From contig ML679972.1 of the NCBI GenBank assembly GCA_007922225.1, positions 37,766,765 to 37,830,764 of the forward strand: a stretch of 64,000 nucleotides of DNA. Direction: 5' to 3'. A program made the position numbers and the translations under genes. Source of the stretch: Emydura subglobosa (lineage: Eukaryota > Chordata > Testudines > Chelidae). The stretch's first letter is position 1. The number at the start of each line of letters is the position of its first letter. Shown here one piece after another: positions 43,126-54,566 of this stretch. The notes beneath the pieces were generated by a model. The model was given only the letters and a program-made list of their open reading frames with translations, had not been told where the DNA came from and made no database searches.

Positions 43126-43299
43126 GCTACACGTCGGGTTAAGCGCTCAAGCAGGAGGCTTAATATCCCTGCCGAGAGCTTGCTACCATTCATTACGGTA
43201 ATGGGAAAGGAGGGAGGGGGGATGAGAGAGAGAGACAGCCAGAGGAGGGCGGGGCTGGAGCTGAGCAGGCAGAGCGGGGAGCAGTGCGCAGGCGCACAC

Positions 43300-43578
43300 G
43301 CACTCGGACGCCCCGCCCCTCCCTACCGAGCCACGGGCCCCCGGCGCTCTGCGCTGCCCCTCTTGCCTCTCCCAAGATGGCGGCGGGGGAGAGTGGGCGG
43401 GGCGCAGAATGGGGAAAGCCCGGCAGAGGTGGGCGGGGCTTAGCGATGACAGCGAGCCGGCCGGTGTGGAGTCTCTTAAAGCGCCCGCCGCCCGCTGGCC
43501 GGGCAGAGCCGCAGGGGCAGAGCAGCGAACTGAGCTGGACCCCTCCCCCCCCCGCGCAGCAGCCAGGCAGCAGGCAAG
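43300..43578 (+). promoter_or_regulatory. CpG-rich promoter and inferred non-coding exon 1 of the TMEM229B-like gene
   Basis: Dense CpG runs from about 43270 to 43580. Sp1-type boxes are CCCCGCCCC (43311-43319), GGGCGGGGC (43395-43403) and GGGCGGGGC (43431-43439). A YY1 box, AAGATGGCGGC, lies at 43374-43384, typical of positions just downstream of transcription starts in TATA-less promoters. The CpG-rich sequence ends at a consensus donor, CAAG|GTGAGC (intron from 43579). No ATG in good context opens a frame into the donor, so exon 1 is probably untranslated. Linkage to the coding exon 10.1 kb downstream is inferred from strand and order only. Confidence 0.6.
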
Positions 43579-43751
43579 GTGAGCAGGGATGTGCCCCGCC
43601 AGGCGGACGGGGGCACAAAGGGGCAGGGGTGTGCCCCACCAGGAGGAAGGGGACAGAGGGGCTGTGCCCCTGGGGATGGGTGGTAGCCATGGGCACAGGG
43701 ATGCTCTGGGCAGGTGATGGCTGGGTGGGAGGGTGGGGGTTCTGTCTCCCC

Positions 43752-43862
43752 TAGTTATTACCTCTCTCACAGCTGTTTCAATGGCTCATCATGCCATGAG
43801 TTTGAGCGTTCTCAGTCTGGCTCCGAGAGTCCCCACCCCCGGCTGCGTTGTTGGCACCCCCA
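43752..43862 (+). repeat. 110-bp duplicated segment, copy 1
   Basis: From 'GTTATTACCTCTCTCACAGC' to 'CCCCCGGCTGCGTTGTTGGC' this matches 45562-45672 with few mismatches and a short indel. It starts 170 bp into the inferred intron. Confidence 0.8.
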
Positions 43863-44504
43863 GGTACGGACAGGGGATATGCCAGGTGCAGGGAGCACAG
43901 GGTTAGGATGGGTTAAAGGATGCTCCAGCAAGGGGCACTGGGGGCGTGTGCTCCTGGCACAGTCCCCAAGGAGATGGACAGAATCCTGCATCTGCCTGCC
44001 CCAAGGGGTGGATCTATCCCTTCCCTAGGGCCCCGCAATAACAGGGAATGCCCCACTGGCAGGGGGTACCAGGGAGGGTCCTGCAATGGGCCCAAGAGCC
44101 TTAGTCTTGGAGTGAGAATCTGATGGTGGAGGAGTCGGGCTGGTAACACTGGCAAAGCCCAATATCACTTCACCACCTGACACAGCCTTGCTCAGGGACT
44201 GGTGCCCATTGCTGGCTGGAGGCTGGGCCCTGATGCAGGGATTTTTTTGTCTGTCTCTGAGTCCAGTCCCATGCGTGATCACCCTGATGCTACCAGATGA
44301 GCTAAAGGGGGCCCTTTGGGAACCCGTCTAGCAAATGGAGGAATCTGGGGGTGATTCCCCCATCTGGGTGTAATTCTTTGATGCAAAGTGAGTGGGAGTG
44401 ACAGCACCTCACTTGACACTGGTATAGGTGACTGCATGAGGGGCGGGGTAGATGGAGAATCGGGGCCATTGTCTCTGGAGGAAGTGCCAAGTGCTGCCAC
44501 TCTG

Positions 44505-44840
44505 TTCCCAGCTATAGGAGGGAAGTGGGGGCTAGTGGTTAGAGCAGGGGGGCTGGGAGTCAGGACTCTGGGGTTTCATTCCCAGCCGTACCATGACCCA
44601 CTGTGCGACCACAGGAGTTAGGATGAGGCAAATTACTTAATCATGCGCCCAGATGCCATGATGCTGGGTAGCCCTTTAAGTGCATGCAGTGAATAACCCT
44701 TTTGTGCCTCAGTTTCCCTATCTGTAAAATCAGCTGGTGCTCCCCACCTTGCAGGGCCACTGCGATGTGAACTGCTCTTTGCAAAGTGCTGTGAAGTCTC
44801 CTGAGAAAAGGGACACTAGAAAGGAAAGTCCGCTCCCCAC
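44505..44840 (+). mobile_element. Forward SINE head unit followed by a forward MIR core
   Basis: 'GGGCTAGTGGTTAGAGCAGG' and 'GGGGTTTCATTCCCAGCC' are A-box- and B-box-like. A separate core, 'GTGCCTCAGTTTCCCTATCT', lies at 44705 and 'CAAAGTGCTGTGAAGTCTCC' follows. Confidence 0.65.
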
Positions 44841-45561
44841 CCTGGATGCTTCAGGCTTCCCACAGTGGGTCACTGAACTGGGCTCCCCATCGTGGGTGCT
44901 GAGCCCCCGAGGGCACCCACTAGAGTGGTACCTGATCAGCGCCCCCAAAATTGAAGTTACCAGAATCAGAGACTGCCACAGAAAAGTCTTGAGAGCCAGA
45001 GAACGTAAGGTGGGGCAGACAGGCAGACTTGGCTCGCTTCCTCCTGGGCCCAGCCCTTCCCACTGCCAGACAAACAGACCTGAGTGGGGCTAGCACTGGA
45101 GGGGGCACATTACAGCACACACTGGAATCTGAAGGGCCAGTGGTGAGATCTCAGAAGGACTCCTCCTCCCTGGGTCTTTCAAAAGCCACTTGTTTCCGAA
45201 AGTGTCCGGTCCTTGCTTGTGGGTCTGAATCCGGTGGCTGGATTTTCTTTGGGTGCCTCTCCTGTCCACCTGCCCCCAGAAACTCCGGCCTAGGTCTCCA
45301 CTGCCTCCCCAAGGGACCTTCCCCCGCTCTCTGAGCCAGCCGGCTGAGCTCATCTGGGCCGGGATCTGTTCTTTCCTTGCTGGGCAATCTTGCCCGTCCT
45401 GGGATCAGAATAGGACCTGGGGCCGGGGGCTAATGAGGGTTGGGGCCTTTCCCCTCTAGGGAGCGCCAGCTGCGATCCAGCCCAGGTCGGAGGGACTGGC
45501 TGGCTCGTGGAGTGGGAAATGGCACCTCTTCCCTCCAGGGAGATGCCAGTTCCAGCCCAGG

Positions 45562-45672
45562 TTAGCTGTTACCTATCTCACAGCTGTTTTAATGGCTCAT
45601 CATGCGATGAATTTGAGCATTCTCAGTCCAGCTCCAAGACTCCCGACCCCCGGCTGCGTTGGCACCACCCAG
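45562..45672 (+). repeat. 110-bp duplicated segment, copy 2
   Basis: 'GCTGTTACCTATCTCACAGC' to 'CCCCCGGCTGCGTTGGCACC', collinear with copy 1 at 43752, 1.8 kb away in direct orientation. Confidence 0.8.
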
Positions 45673-46079
45673 CCCCTTGACAGCTGTCTTGGCAGAGGGA
45701 CACAAGCACCGAAAGGTCTCTGAGGACAGGGCTTCCTTCTCGCTCAGAGATGGGATCCGGGAGGACAGGACTGAGCCGGGCGGGCACAGGGCAAAGTGCA
45801 GTACCATCCTTCTCCCTGCTGTGAGATGCAGGCTTGGCGCTCGAGGCTCCCCGCAGCATCGCATCCAACGAAGCAGGAGTGGGAGCTCCAAGCTGTCTGA
45901 ATGGAGACATCTCCACAGGAATGGAGAGAACTGTCCCAGCTCCTTGCTAGCTTAGGGCCAGGGCGCTGCTGGTGTTTGTCTGCCCTCCCAGCACCTGCCG
46001 TCAGGGAGCCCCAAAATGCTACACGGATGTTAAAGAGCTTGGGTCACAGCAGGGGGTGGGGGAGGGAGCATCTGTGAGG

Positions 46080-46265
46080 TACAGAGGGGAAACTGAGGCA
46101 GAAAGAGAGAAGGATGACGTGACTTCCCCTCACCCATGTACTGCTGGGGATAGAACCCAGGAATCCTGATACCAGCCCCTCCTGCTGTTACCACTAGCCC
46201 CCCTCCCTGTCCAAAAGTGGGAATGGAACCCGGCGTCCTGGCTTCCAGCCCTGTACTTCTCCCAT
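46080..46265 (-). mobile_element. Reversed SINE with two head units
   Basis: Core 'GAGGGGAAACTGAGGCAGAA' (46084), 'GATAGAACCCAGGAATCCTG' and 'GAATGGAACCCGGCGTCCTG'. Confidence 0.7.
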
Positions 46266-46719
46266 CCACCTCTCCTAAAGGAGGTGCTTGGCTTCTTCTC
46301 GAAGGCACCCTGCAGTGATGTGATTTCCCACTTTAACAGCCTTTCCTGCTCAAATCACAGCAAAATCAATGATCTCTGAGGTACGTTTCCTGTGGGGCTT
46401 AGATGCTTTTACGATTCCTAGTACATCTCTCTCCCTTCCCCACCCCCTGCCTTTCTATAGCCCTTTCCTCTGATTCGCTCGCAATTTCCAGCCTGCATCT
46501 TGGAGCCATGATAAGTCCCTTTCCTGCCCTGTGCCTCAGTTTCCCCAGCACTAAAATTACTGTGATGAGGCTTAATTACCCTATAGGCACCTCTGAGATG
46601 TGGCGGGTGAGGGTTGTGGTTTGTTTTGTTTTTTGACGCTCTCCGCATTCCACCCGCCCCCCTATTGAAACTTCGAAGGTGCTGAGCCCTTCATTCAGGC
46701 TGGCTGGTATTTTCAAATT

Positions 46720-46780
46720 ACTAGATTCCAGGGCCCGAAGGGACAGCTGTGATCATCTGGTCTGACCTGATGTGTAACTA
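46720..46780 (-). mobile_element. CR1 3' terminus fragment, reversed
   Basis: 'AGATTCCAGGGCCCGAAGGG' to 'CTGGTCTGACCTGATGTGTA' is the complement of a CR1-type terminus. It is cut by the MITE-like element that follows. Confidence 0.55.
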
Positions 46781-47045
46781 GGCTTGGAAGCATTTGTTTT
46801 GTTGTTGGCAAATGTCGGGGCAGGTCAATTTCACCACACACACAAACTGAGGAACAAATATTTCTATTGATAATAATCAAAATGGGAAGGCAAGCGAAGT
46901 CAGAAAAATGCTGCTTGAGAACTAGAGTTTGATTTAAGGATATTTGCTTAGTATATTTCGACATGTGCTGTCAACCATTGGTGTTTGAACACTTGAAAAG
47001 CTTCAACTTTTTGAATCTCAACCTCTGCTGTCATTAAATAAGTAC
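46781..47045 (+). mobile_element. AT-rich MITE-like element, copy C, 3'-truncated
   Basis: It starts 'AGGCTTGGAAGCATTTG', the inverted counterpart of 'CAAATTCTGCCAAGCCT' at the end of copy B. It shares 'GAGTTTGATTTAAGG' and 'CTGCTGTCATTAAATAA' with copy A, then ends abruptly. Confidence 0.6.
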
Positions 47046-47104
47046 TTCTGCTTTACCGGTAAATCTTGTCGTATGTCGGCATGGCCTTGTGTCAAATCCA
47101 CGTT

Positions 47105-47322
47105 CAGGCCTGGTCCAGGCTAGAAAATTCGGTCGCTCCGGGGTATGAAAATCCCACTCCCCTGAGCGGTGTGGTAAAACTCACCCAAGTCCCCCTGGAC
47201 ACACCGCTAGGTGGATGGAAGAATTCTACCGCGTCTTGGGGGGGTGGATTTCCTACGCCGACGGGAGAACCCCCCGCCCCGTCGGCATAAGTAGTGTTTC
47301 AAGAGCAGACAAGACCTGAGTT
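47105..47322 (+). mobile_element. MITE-like element with GTC-rich inverted ends, copy 1
   Basis: 'CAGGCCTGGTCCAGGCTAG' and the complement of 'AGCAGACAAGACCTG' form the ends. The interior, 'GATGGAAGAATTCTACCGCG' and 'GTGGATTTCCTACGCCGACG', matches 52303-52511. No coding capacity. Confidence 0.6.
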
Positions 47323-47864
47323 TTGAGTCTTGTCAGTAAAACCCTGAGTTTCCACCAGTCAAGTTAAATCATGGCAGACGTCCTGTGCCGGCACCGTCCC
47401 GCCGAGACCGTGCCGGTGCAGAGGCTGTACTACCTGTACAAACTGGCCTCCAGCAGCAATCCCAAAATGCCCTGCTCCTATGACACTGCTGCCCAGATTT
47501 CACAGCCCCCCGACACTCCCCTTAAATCTCCAGTGTGGTTTGAACACGCTACTCTTCTCATTAGCTACAACCAGACAGGACTGGCTCCACCTAATGCTAC
47601 AGCTAAACTCGGTCAGTAAAGTCCTAGACTGGACAGTGGGGGCCCAGCTATGGAATACCTACATGCTTTTGGGGGGGTGTTGCAAAGGAGATTCAGAAGC
47701 CACGGTCTGAGCAGTGATGCTGGGTGAAGAGAGAAAGAGCTGTGGCTGTCCTACCAAAAGGCAAAGGAGACCAGCAGAAAATCTGGACCTGCTTCCCACA
47801 CCTGTGGCTATGGTGCGGAGCTGTGTGCCAGGTATTTCTCCAAGAATTTGCTCTGTTTAGCTCA

Positions 47865-48265
47865 TCAACGCCCGTCTACACTGCATTGTAAAGCTGGATC
47901 TGTGTGGCCCGGGCTTGTGGACTCAGTGTTTCCAAACCTGTGCTTGAGTGTCCGCACTGCGTAGTTTACAGTTGCTGGTCCCGGGTCTCACAGCCACGCT
48001 AACGCATCCATATGGCGCGACGCAGGCTTTCTACCTCGGGTCTGTGTCTTGAGTGGTGTCCGCGCTGCATCCCAAGTCTCAGCAGGACTTGGCTCTGATT
48101 TCCCCCCTCCGCAGCAGACATGGGTCCTGGGTGCTTGTTGACCCGCGTCCGGCTGATTTGTGTGTGGATGGAAGGGGGCTTCTTGGGCTGAAACCCGAGC
48201 CAGCGCCGGGGCTCACTGTGCAGTGTAAACGTACCCTCCAGAAGAAGCCAGCAAGGTGACTTGAT
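47865..48265 (+). repeat. Interspersed repeat with 'GTCTACACTGCATTGTAAAG' start
   Basis: The start and the end ('GTGCAGTGTAAACGTACCC') are partly inverted to each other. Internal 'GGTCCCGGGTCTCACAGCC' and 'GACCCGCGTCCGGCTG' are typical of a sauropsid element that I cannot name. Confidence 0.5.
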
Positions 48266-48269
48266 CACG

Positions 48270-49120
48270 GCATCTAAGACCTCCATAGGCAGACGATATC
48301 AGGTACTCACAGGATCTGTACTCTAGAGGAGAACGGCCAAATAAGGTAAAGCTGGACAAATTCCATCTGGAAATCCAGCGCCAATTTTTAACAGTGCGGG
48401 TGACTAACCATGAGAATCAACTCGGGCAGCAGTGGATTTTCCATCTCTTGATGGCTTCAAAGCAAGACTGGCTGCCTTTCTGAAAGAGGGGCCTTAGCCA
48501 ACCACAAGTTATTGGGCCCAACAGAGCGATCAGATGAAAATGTCTGGCCTGGGTTATGCAGGAGTCAGACTCGCTGATCTGACTTTTAAACGCCACAGGA
48601 GCCTTTGGCACCGGGTTGGAGAAACTGTTTTTTTTTTTTTCTCTGACACCTCTCAGAGATTAGCCAGGCAGTAAAGAAATCACAAACCACCTCAGGATTT
48701 TGCTTGGGGCGAATCCTTCACGAAGGCTGTCTCTTTCAGCTTGGCTGGCCACCGCCAACCTGCTCCTCCCAATACTGGCAGCTAATCCGATCTATTTAAG
48801 GGAGGCCGAGCAATGTGAATTACCTGGTCGCTGAGGCAGATCCGCCCGTCCGGCAGCAACTGGAGTCAGCTTCAGTTTCCAGGCAGTTAAGCAATAATCC
48901 AGGGCTGGGTGCTTTGTTAGTGTGTATGAGCTGGGCATGTTCTCGTGGACAGCTGAGTGGGAAGACCCTGTTTTCGCTCCTGCGCTCTCTCTCGCTGCTG
49001 ATCTGTGACGGCTCCCTGGCGTGGGTTGGAGTCAAGGCACCTGACTCCCGCTTACGCCCTGCTGTGGGATGGAAACGGCCCCCTTGGCGTTCCCCCAGGA
49101 AGGGGCAGCCTGACTAGTGG
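48270..49120. other. Intronic, no feature recognised
   Basis: Contains a 12-base T-run near 48632. Frames present have no splice support. Confidence 0.3.
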
Positions 49121-49124
49121 TGGG

Positions 49125-49350
49125 AAAGTGGTGTAAGGGGCCCAAGTGGCTGGGGGCGGATCGGGGCGTGGCTGAAGCGGAGCGCACTGCACTCTGGCTA
49201 GTCTCTGCCCCCTCCCACTCTCCAGGACCAGAAGGTGACTTAGAGCTGACCTGGCTGACACCAGGGATCAGGCAGGGCCCAGAACAGGAGGAGCACAAAG
49301 GAGACCTAAAGCCACCTCTGCCCATCCCTGCCTCAAGCTCAGGGAGTGGA
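49125..49350 (-). repeat. Dispersed hairpin repeat 'R1', copy 4 (reversed)
   Basis: 'GAGCGCACTGCACTCTGGCTAG', 'CACCAGGGATCAGGCAGGGC' and 'CCTAAAGCCACCTCTGCCC' follow the reversed order. The hairpin is degraded. Confidence 0.55.
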
Positions 49351-49799
49351 GAAAGGAGACCAGTGTTGGGGGGAAGAGGCTCATGGAAACAGACAGGCGG
49401 CTGAAACCAAAGGGTTTTTCCAAGGTCCTCACATCTCACCTGCCTCTGCAGGGAGCAGCGGCCCGGTGCTCAGGATCCCGGCAGGTGTTCAGCGATGCCA
49501 TGGCTCTCTGCACGCGGTGCCAGCATCCCAAAGATGGGCCTGGCTCCAGGCTCCACATTGGTGAATCCCAGCCCGCAGGGCTCCCCGGGGGAGTGTAGGC
49601 GGGGGAAGGGGGGAGCAGGTGCCCTCAGGCCAAGCGCGGAGGGCCCCCAAGGCAGACTGTATTTGCAGGCATGCAATCCTGGTGGGAGCCTGAACTGCCC
49701 TGCAGAGCTCTAGCAGTGCCACTCTCCGACCCGTTTCTGCTAAATTCATCCCCAGGGCCCCACGCCTGACATGTGGGGATGAGATCTTGTGTCGACGGT

Positions 49800-50125
49800 A
49801 GGTGATAGGACCCAGGAGTCCAGGGTGTTGCTCTAGCCTGTAGCATCCAGAGCTGGGAATAGAACCCAGGAGTCCTGACTCCCAGCCCCGTTCTGCTGTA
49901 ACCACTAGACCTCATTCTCCTCCCAGAGCTGGAGATAGAACCCAGGAGCCCTGGTTCCCAGCCCCCCTCCCACCCACTCTAACCACTAGACCCCACTCTC
50001 CTTCCTAAGCTGGGGATAGAACCCAGGAGTCCAGCCCTGTTCTGCTCTAACCCCTAGACCCCACTCCCTTTCCAGAGCTGGGAACAGAACCTAGAAGACC
50101 TGGCTCCACAGCTCAAGACCCCAAA
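49800..50125 (-). repeat. Multiplied SINE head, 4 units, reversed
   Basis: 'GAATAGAACCCAGGAGTCC' (49857), 'GATAGAACCCAGGAGCCC' (49935), 'GATAGAACCCAGGAGTCC' (50016) and 'GAACAGAACCTAGAAGACC' (50082) are separated by 66-81 bp, with 'AACCACTAGACC' between. No SINE core or tail adjoins, so the array is head-only. Confidence 0.8.
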
Positions 50126-50589
50126 CTCTCCTCCTGTCCCAGGCATACAGCAATCTTGATCCCTTTGCCAACCACTTGACCCTCCTTCACCTTGGATCTC
50201 TCAAGTCTCTGGGGCCGCCATAACCTGGCTGAACCTCACTGGTCACTCTCAGCTCTCCCTTGTCTGGCAGGGAATCAGTCCACAGGACTCAAAGAAGCAC
50301 ATACTCCCCCCTTCCCTTTCCAAGCGCAAACACTCGGCTCCCTGTTTGCTGGGCGCCTGTTGCACGGCTGGACTGTTTCTCTTGGCGCTGCCCCGATTCC
50401 CCCGTCTCTAGCGGATGCTGCAGCCCAATGGCCTGGAGAGGTGACCGGGCCCCTAGGAGAATGGTGCCCCTGCAGCTGGCAGCACCCGGGCGCAGGGGGG
50501 CCATCGAGGGACCTGGCAGCGCCGCTCAAGAGCCCTGGGCAGGGACGTTTCTGTTTACAGAGCAAGCAGCAACATGCTGCTTCAGCAAA

Positions 50590-50890
50590 GTGCCTGAGTC
50601 CCACATAGCCCTTTCCTTGGGGGAGGGACACCGCCCCCTTTGCGTGACGCAGCCCGGGGCACGGTGTCTCTTAGAGCAACCACAGGGCTACTCCAACTCA
50701 AATCTCACCACCTATGGGCCTTGGGGGGCAAAGAATAACCACAGCACAGCGCGCCCTGGCCATGCCCCTGATCCGTCCGTATGGGCCCTGAGAGGCAGAG
50801 AATAGCCAGAGCGCAGTGCGCTCCGGCCACACCCAAATCCGCCCCCGATGCTGGGAGCAGGGCCCTTACATACTGGCCAGGGAAGGTTGC
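50590..50890 (+). repeat. Dispersed hairpin repeat 'R1', copy 5, with a 67-bp internal duplication
   Basis: 'CGCCCCCTTTGCGTGACGC', the degraded hairpin 'TTAGAGCAACCACAGGGCTAC' and 'GAGAATAGCCAGAGCGCAG'. The 'TATGGGCC' segment occurs at 50713 and 50780. Confidence 0.6.
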
Positions 50891-51129
50891 GTGCTCAAGG
50901 GGGAAATTGCAGGGGGCTGTTTGCACCCCAGAGGGGCCTGAGCACAATCCTCAACCTTACGCTACGGAGCCCGGCTGACGATTGTCGTCCTAACGCTGGC
51001 CTTCTCTTGGTCTCTCCACTTCGCAGGGCATGAGCGACTCAGGAGCAGTGGGTTAGCGTAGAGCCAGTATCTGGAATACACTGCGCCAGCCCGACCCGTG
51101 GTCATTCTTCCTCTCCGCCCAATTAGAAC

Positions 51130-51310
51130 TCGTTCCCAGAGGCAGAGGGGAGAGAGCATGGGACTGGGGTTTGGGAAAGATAGGGCCTATTCTTGGCTGA
51201 GTGACCTGGGGCAAGTCGCTTCCCCCTCTCCCTGTGCCTCAGTTTCCCCATCTGCAAAGTGGGGATGAGGACACTTAAGGGCTTTGAAAGCAACTGATAT
51301 TTAAGAGACT
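51130..51310 (+). mobile_element. MIR-type SINE
   Basis: 'GACCTGGGGCAAGTCGCTTC', core 'GTGCCTCAGTTTCCCCATCT' (51233) and 'AAGGGCTTTGAAAGCAACTG'. Confidence 0.75.
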
Positions 51311-51960
51311 CCACGGCTCGACCTCGTCTCCAGACAGACTGTATTTCTGTCATCTGGGCTCTCCACCAGGACTTTGTTTCTTTCCTTGTTCTCTATCCAC
51401 TAGGCCACACCACCTCAATTGATCTTTTCTAGCTTCTCTCGGCAGCCACATCTTCCTTTGATTTTTAAACAGAAGCCGCAGTTCTCACACAGTCCCGGGA
51501 TTCCAGCAGCTGGGCCTTGAAGCAAAACCTCAAGGAGCTCAAACGAGGGCTGGCGACATTGCTCAGGGTGGTTTAACGAGATTCTCCGGGGCTTAATTTC
51601 CTAATTGCTTTGAGACAGGGGCAGGGAGATAATAGCTCCTCCATTTGCTATCTCTTTGGCAAAGGCCGAGCAGTTGCCTAAAGCAGGAGGCTGATCCTGC
51701 TAACCTGCCTGGTGAGTGGTTCCTTTACGCCACCCTAATTTCAAAAGCGGAGGCAGAACTGAGGCCCAGAGCCCCAAAGTCATTTAGGCACCTAACTCCC
51801 ATAGGTACCCAACTCCTTAATACCTACAAACACAGCACTTACATTTATTTTTTTATAGCAGAACAAGGATAAGTTTATTTAACAAAGCACAGAGGTTCCA
51901 AGGACAGCAAGCAGAAATATCGGAAACCTAAAATAACACGCATCTTAGCACCTCAACTGT
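51311..51960. other. Intronic, no feature recognised
   Basis: Mixed sequence. 'CACCTAACTCCCATAGGTACCCAACTCC' near 51788 is a short direct repeat. Confidence 0.3.
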
Positions 51961-51964
51961 AACC

Positions 51965-52150
51965 GTGGATGAGAGGGCGGGTGAGGGAATATCTTTGATT
52001 GGACCAACTTCTGTTGGTGAAGGAGGCAAGCATCACTGATCTGAAGAAGGGCTCCGTGCACGCTCGAAAGCTTGTCTACTTTCCCCATCAGATGCTGGTC
52101 CAAGAAAAGATTTTTTTCCCTTGTCCACCTCGTTTCTCTAACAAGACATC
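51965..52150 (+). mobile_element. Hairpin element of the 'GTCCAATAAAAGATATT' family
   Basis: The left arm 'GGGTGAGGGAATATCTTTGA' and 'TTGGACCAACTTCTG' pair imperfectly with the right arm 'GCTGGTCCAAGAAAAGATTT' and 'TTTCCCTTGTCCACC'. Between them is 'GATCTGAAGAAGGGCTCCGT' and 'GCTCGAAAGCTTGTCTAC'. The middle resembles the 3' untranslated region of the Penelope-like element at 43 kb ('CTGAAGAAGAGAGCTG', 'CAAAAGCTTACGTC'). Confidence 0.6.
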
Positions 52151-52302
52151 ACAGCATCGAGAGCAAAAACTTGCCCCAAACCTTCCAGTGTATCACAGCC
52201 GGGGGTGGCCTTGATCCTCCGTTCACCAAATGAGTGCGCCGCCCCCTTGTCCTCTGCCGGGGAAAGATTCTGTCTGTCTGGGTCTCGTGGTGGACGTGTC
52301 AA

Positions 52303-52511
52303 AGGGCTGGTCTACGTGGGAAAATGACATCGAGCGGTCTGAAAAATCCCTCCCACCCCCCAATCGATCTAGTTAAGCTGGGGAAGACAGCGCTAAGAAT
52401 TCTTCCATCCACCTAGCCACCGCCTGTCGGGGAGGTGGACTGACCACAGCGATGGTTGTGTCTGCACTGGACTGGAGCAGCTGTGGTGTTTCAGGTGTAG
52501 ACAGGCCCTTA
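52303..52511 (+). mobile_element. MITE-like element with GTC-rich inverted ends, copy 2
   Basis: 'AAAGGGCTGGTCTACGTGG' and 'GTGTAGACAGGCCCTTA' form a clear inverted pair. The interior 'AGAATTCTTCCATCCACCTAG' and 'CTGTCGGGGAGGTGGACTG' matches copy 1. Confidence 0.7.
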
Positions 52512-53299
52512 GGGGGAAGCTGACATAGAACAAGGGTAGGAGGGGCCCTAGGCTGTGTATTGTGATTTTTCTTTTATATGTTTCCCCTTTGTTTCCAGTG
52601 CTTCTGCTTGCTGCCTTTGAATCTCTGGTCTCTGTTCAATGCCCTTAGCCATACTTTTTCTACAAGCAAATCTAAGGGCTGGGGGCTAAGCAGAGCTGTG
52701 GTCTAAGGTGGAACGGGTAAGCAGGGGTGTCCTGCACCTTTGGGAACAGAGGAGCTGGGAATTTGGTGAGCAGGCAGTGGGTCGGGGCCGGGCGATCCAG
52801 GGAGGTGCTTGGAGAACTTGGGGTGGTTGGAGTTTGCCGATTGTGAGCTCTGCAAAGAGAAAGCGAGGCCGGAAGGCAGAGGTTGTGTGGCAGACACCTG
52901 TAGTGGTGAGGGAGGGACCCCAGCTAATCCCAGGTGGGAGCAAAATGCCTTGCAACTGTGGGTACCCCCCGGAAGCATCACCTACACCCCACCCTCCTGC
53001 TAAGACAGGTACCCAGCCTGTCAAGCTGGGGTGTTGCTTTAACCCTTTCCTTGCTCCTCATGTATTTTGCTTGCAACTGCTTCCCCACCCCGGTCACTAG
53101 CGGTCGGAGACCGCAGGTGGCAAATCTTGTTGCCAAGCGGCTGGTTCAGAGCGGCGTGGAAGAAGGGCGTGACAGGAAGCCGCATGGCAGGCTCCAATGA
53201 CAGCCACCCAGGGCACTGTTGTTGCTGTGTGCTTCGCCAGGGCGGCCAACCAAGGAGCAGCAAAATGATAGCTTGGCGCTGCCACCCTCCTTCTGCCAC
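52512..53299. other. Intronic, unique-looking
   Basis: Overlapping chance frames on both strands. No repeat recognised. Confidence 0.3.
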
Positions 53300-53640
53300 T
53301 GGGGATACTGAGGCAGGGAGCGTGGAAGGGTGTCAGGGGAGGAGCTGAGAATTGGACCCAGGAATCCAGATGATGAGGTTTTCTGCTCTAACTTCTACAC
53401 CCCACTCCCTTCTCAGAGCTGGGGATAGAACCCCGGAGTCCTGACTCTCAGCCTGCCCCAGCTTTAACGCACTAGACCCCAATCCCCTGCCGGAGCTGGG
53501 AACAGAACCCAGGAGTCCTGGCTCCAGGCCCTCTGCTCTAATCATTAGGACCTTGTCCCTTCTCAGAGCTGGGAATAGAACCCAGGAATCCTGAACACCC
53601 CCCCATGCTCTAACTCCTAGGCCCCACTCCCTCTCTGGAG
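53300..53640 (-). mobile_element. Reversed SINE with head multiplied fourfold
   Basis: The core remnant 'GGGATACTGAGGCAGGGAGC' (53301) is followed by B-box complements at 53356, 53430, 53507 and 53580, giving spacings of 74, 77 and 73 bp, with '..CACTAGACCCC' between. The array ends about 55 bp before the coding exon's splice acceptor. Confidence 0.8.
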
Positions 53641-53658
53641 TGCTCCTGCTCGGTGTAG

Positions 53659-54198
<540 letters not shown>

Positions 54199-54566
54199 GC
54201 GCAGAGCGAGCCGAGCTGGCCGTCTCCTCCGGACCTTCCCCCTGGAGACGTCAGACCCCCGGGCTGCTGCTGCCTCACGCTGGGGGAGTTGGGGGGCTTT
54301 GTGCACCGGGTGGCCTGGCAGAACGGGGGGAGGCTGTGATCATCACTCCTGCGGCATGGCCCCCACCTCCATGGGCATCCCGGCTCCAAGCATCCCCTCT
54401 CACGCCCACGCAGGGAGATTCCCCAGGGACAGGTCCTCCGGGATGTACCCTGGCCCCAGTTCTCAACCCCCTCCCTCCTGTCCCTGCACTTGGCGGCAGG
54501 AATAGGGCACAGGTGCCTTTAAACACCCTGCTGCGCCCTTCCATTTTGGGCCCAGCAACCGCTGTG

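Noticed and set aside
47371..47619. 82-codon frame starting with ATG in good context (MADVLCRHRPAETVPVQ...)
   Set aside because: It starts just after a MITE-like element, has no recognised domain, and no splice or poly(A) evidence. Kept only as a remote possibility.
49452..49559. Possible alternative 5' exon between CTGCCTCTGCAG and GTGAATCC
   Set aside because: Acceptor is fair but the donor is weak and the segment has no other support; mentioned only within the intron entry.
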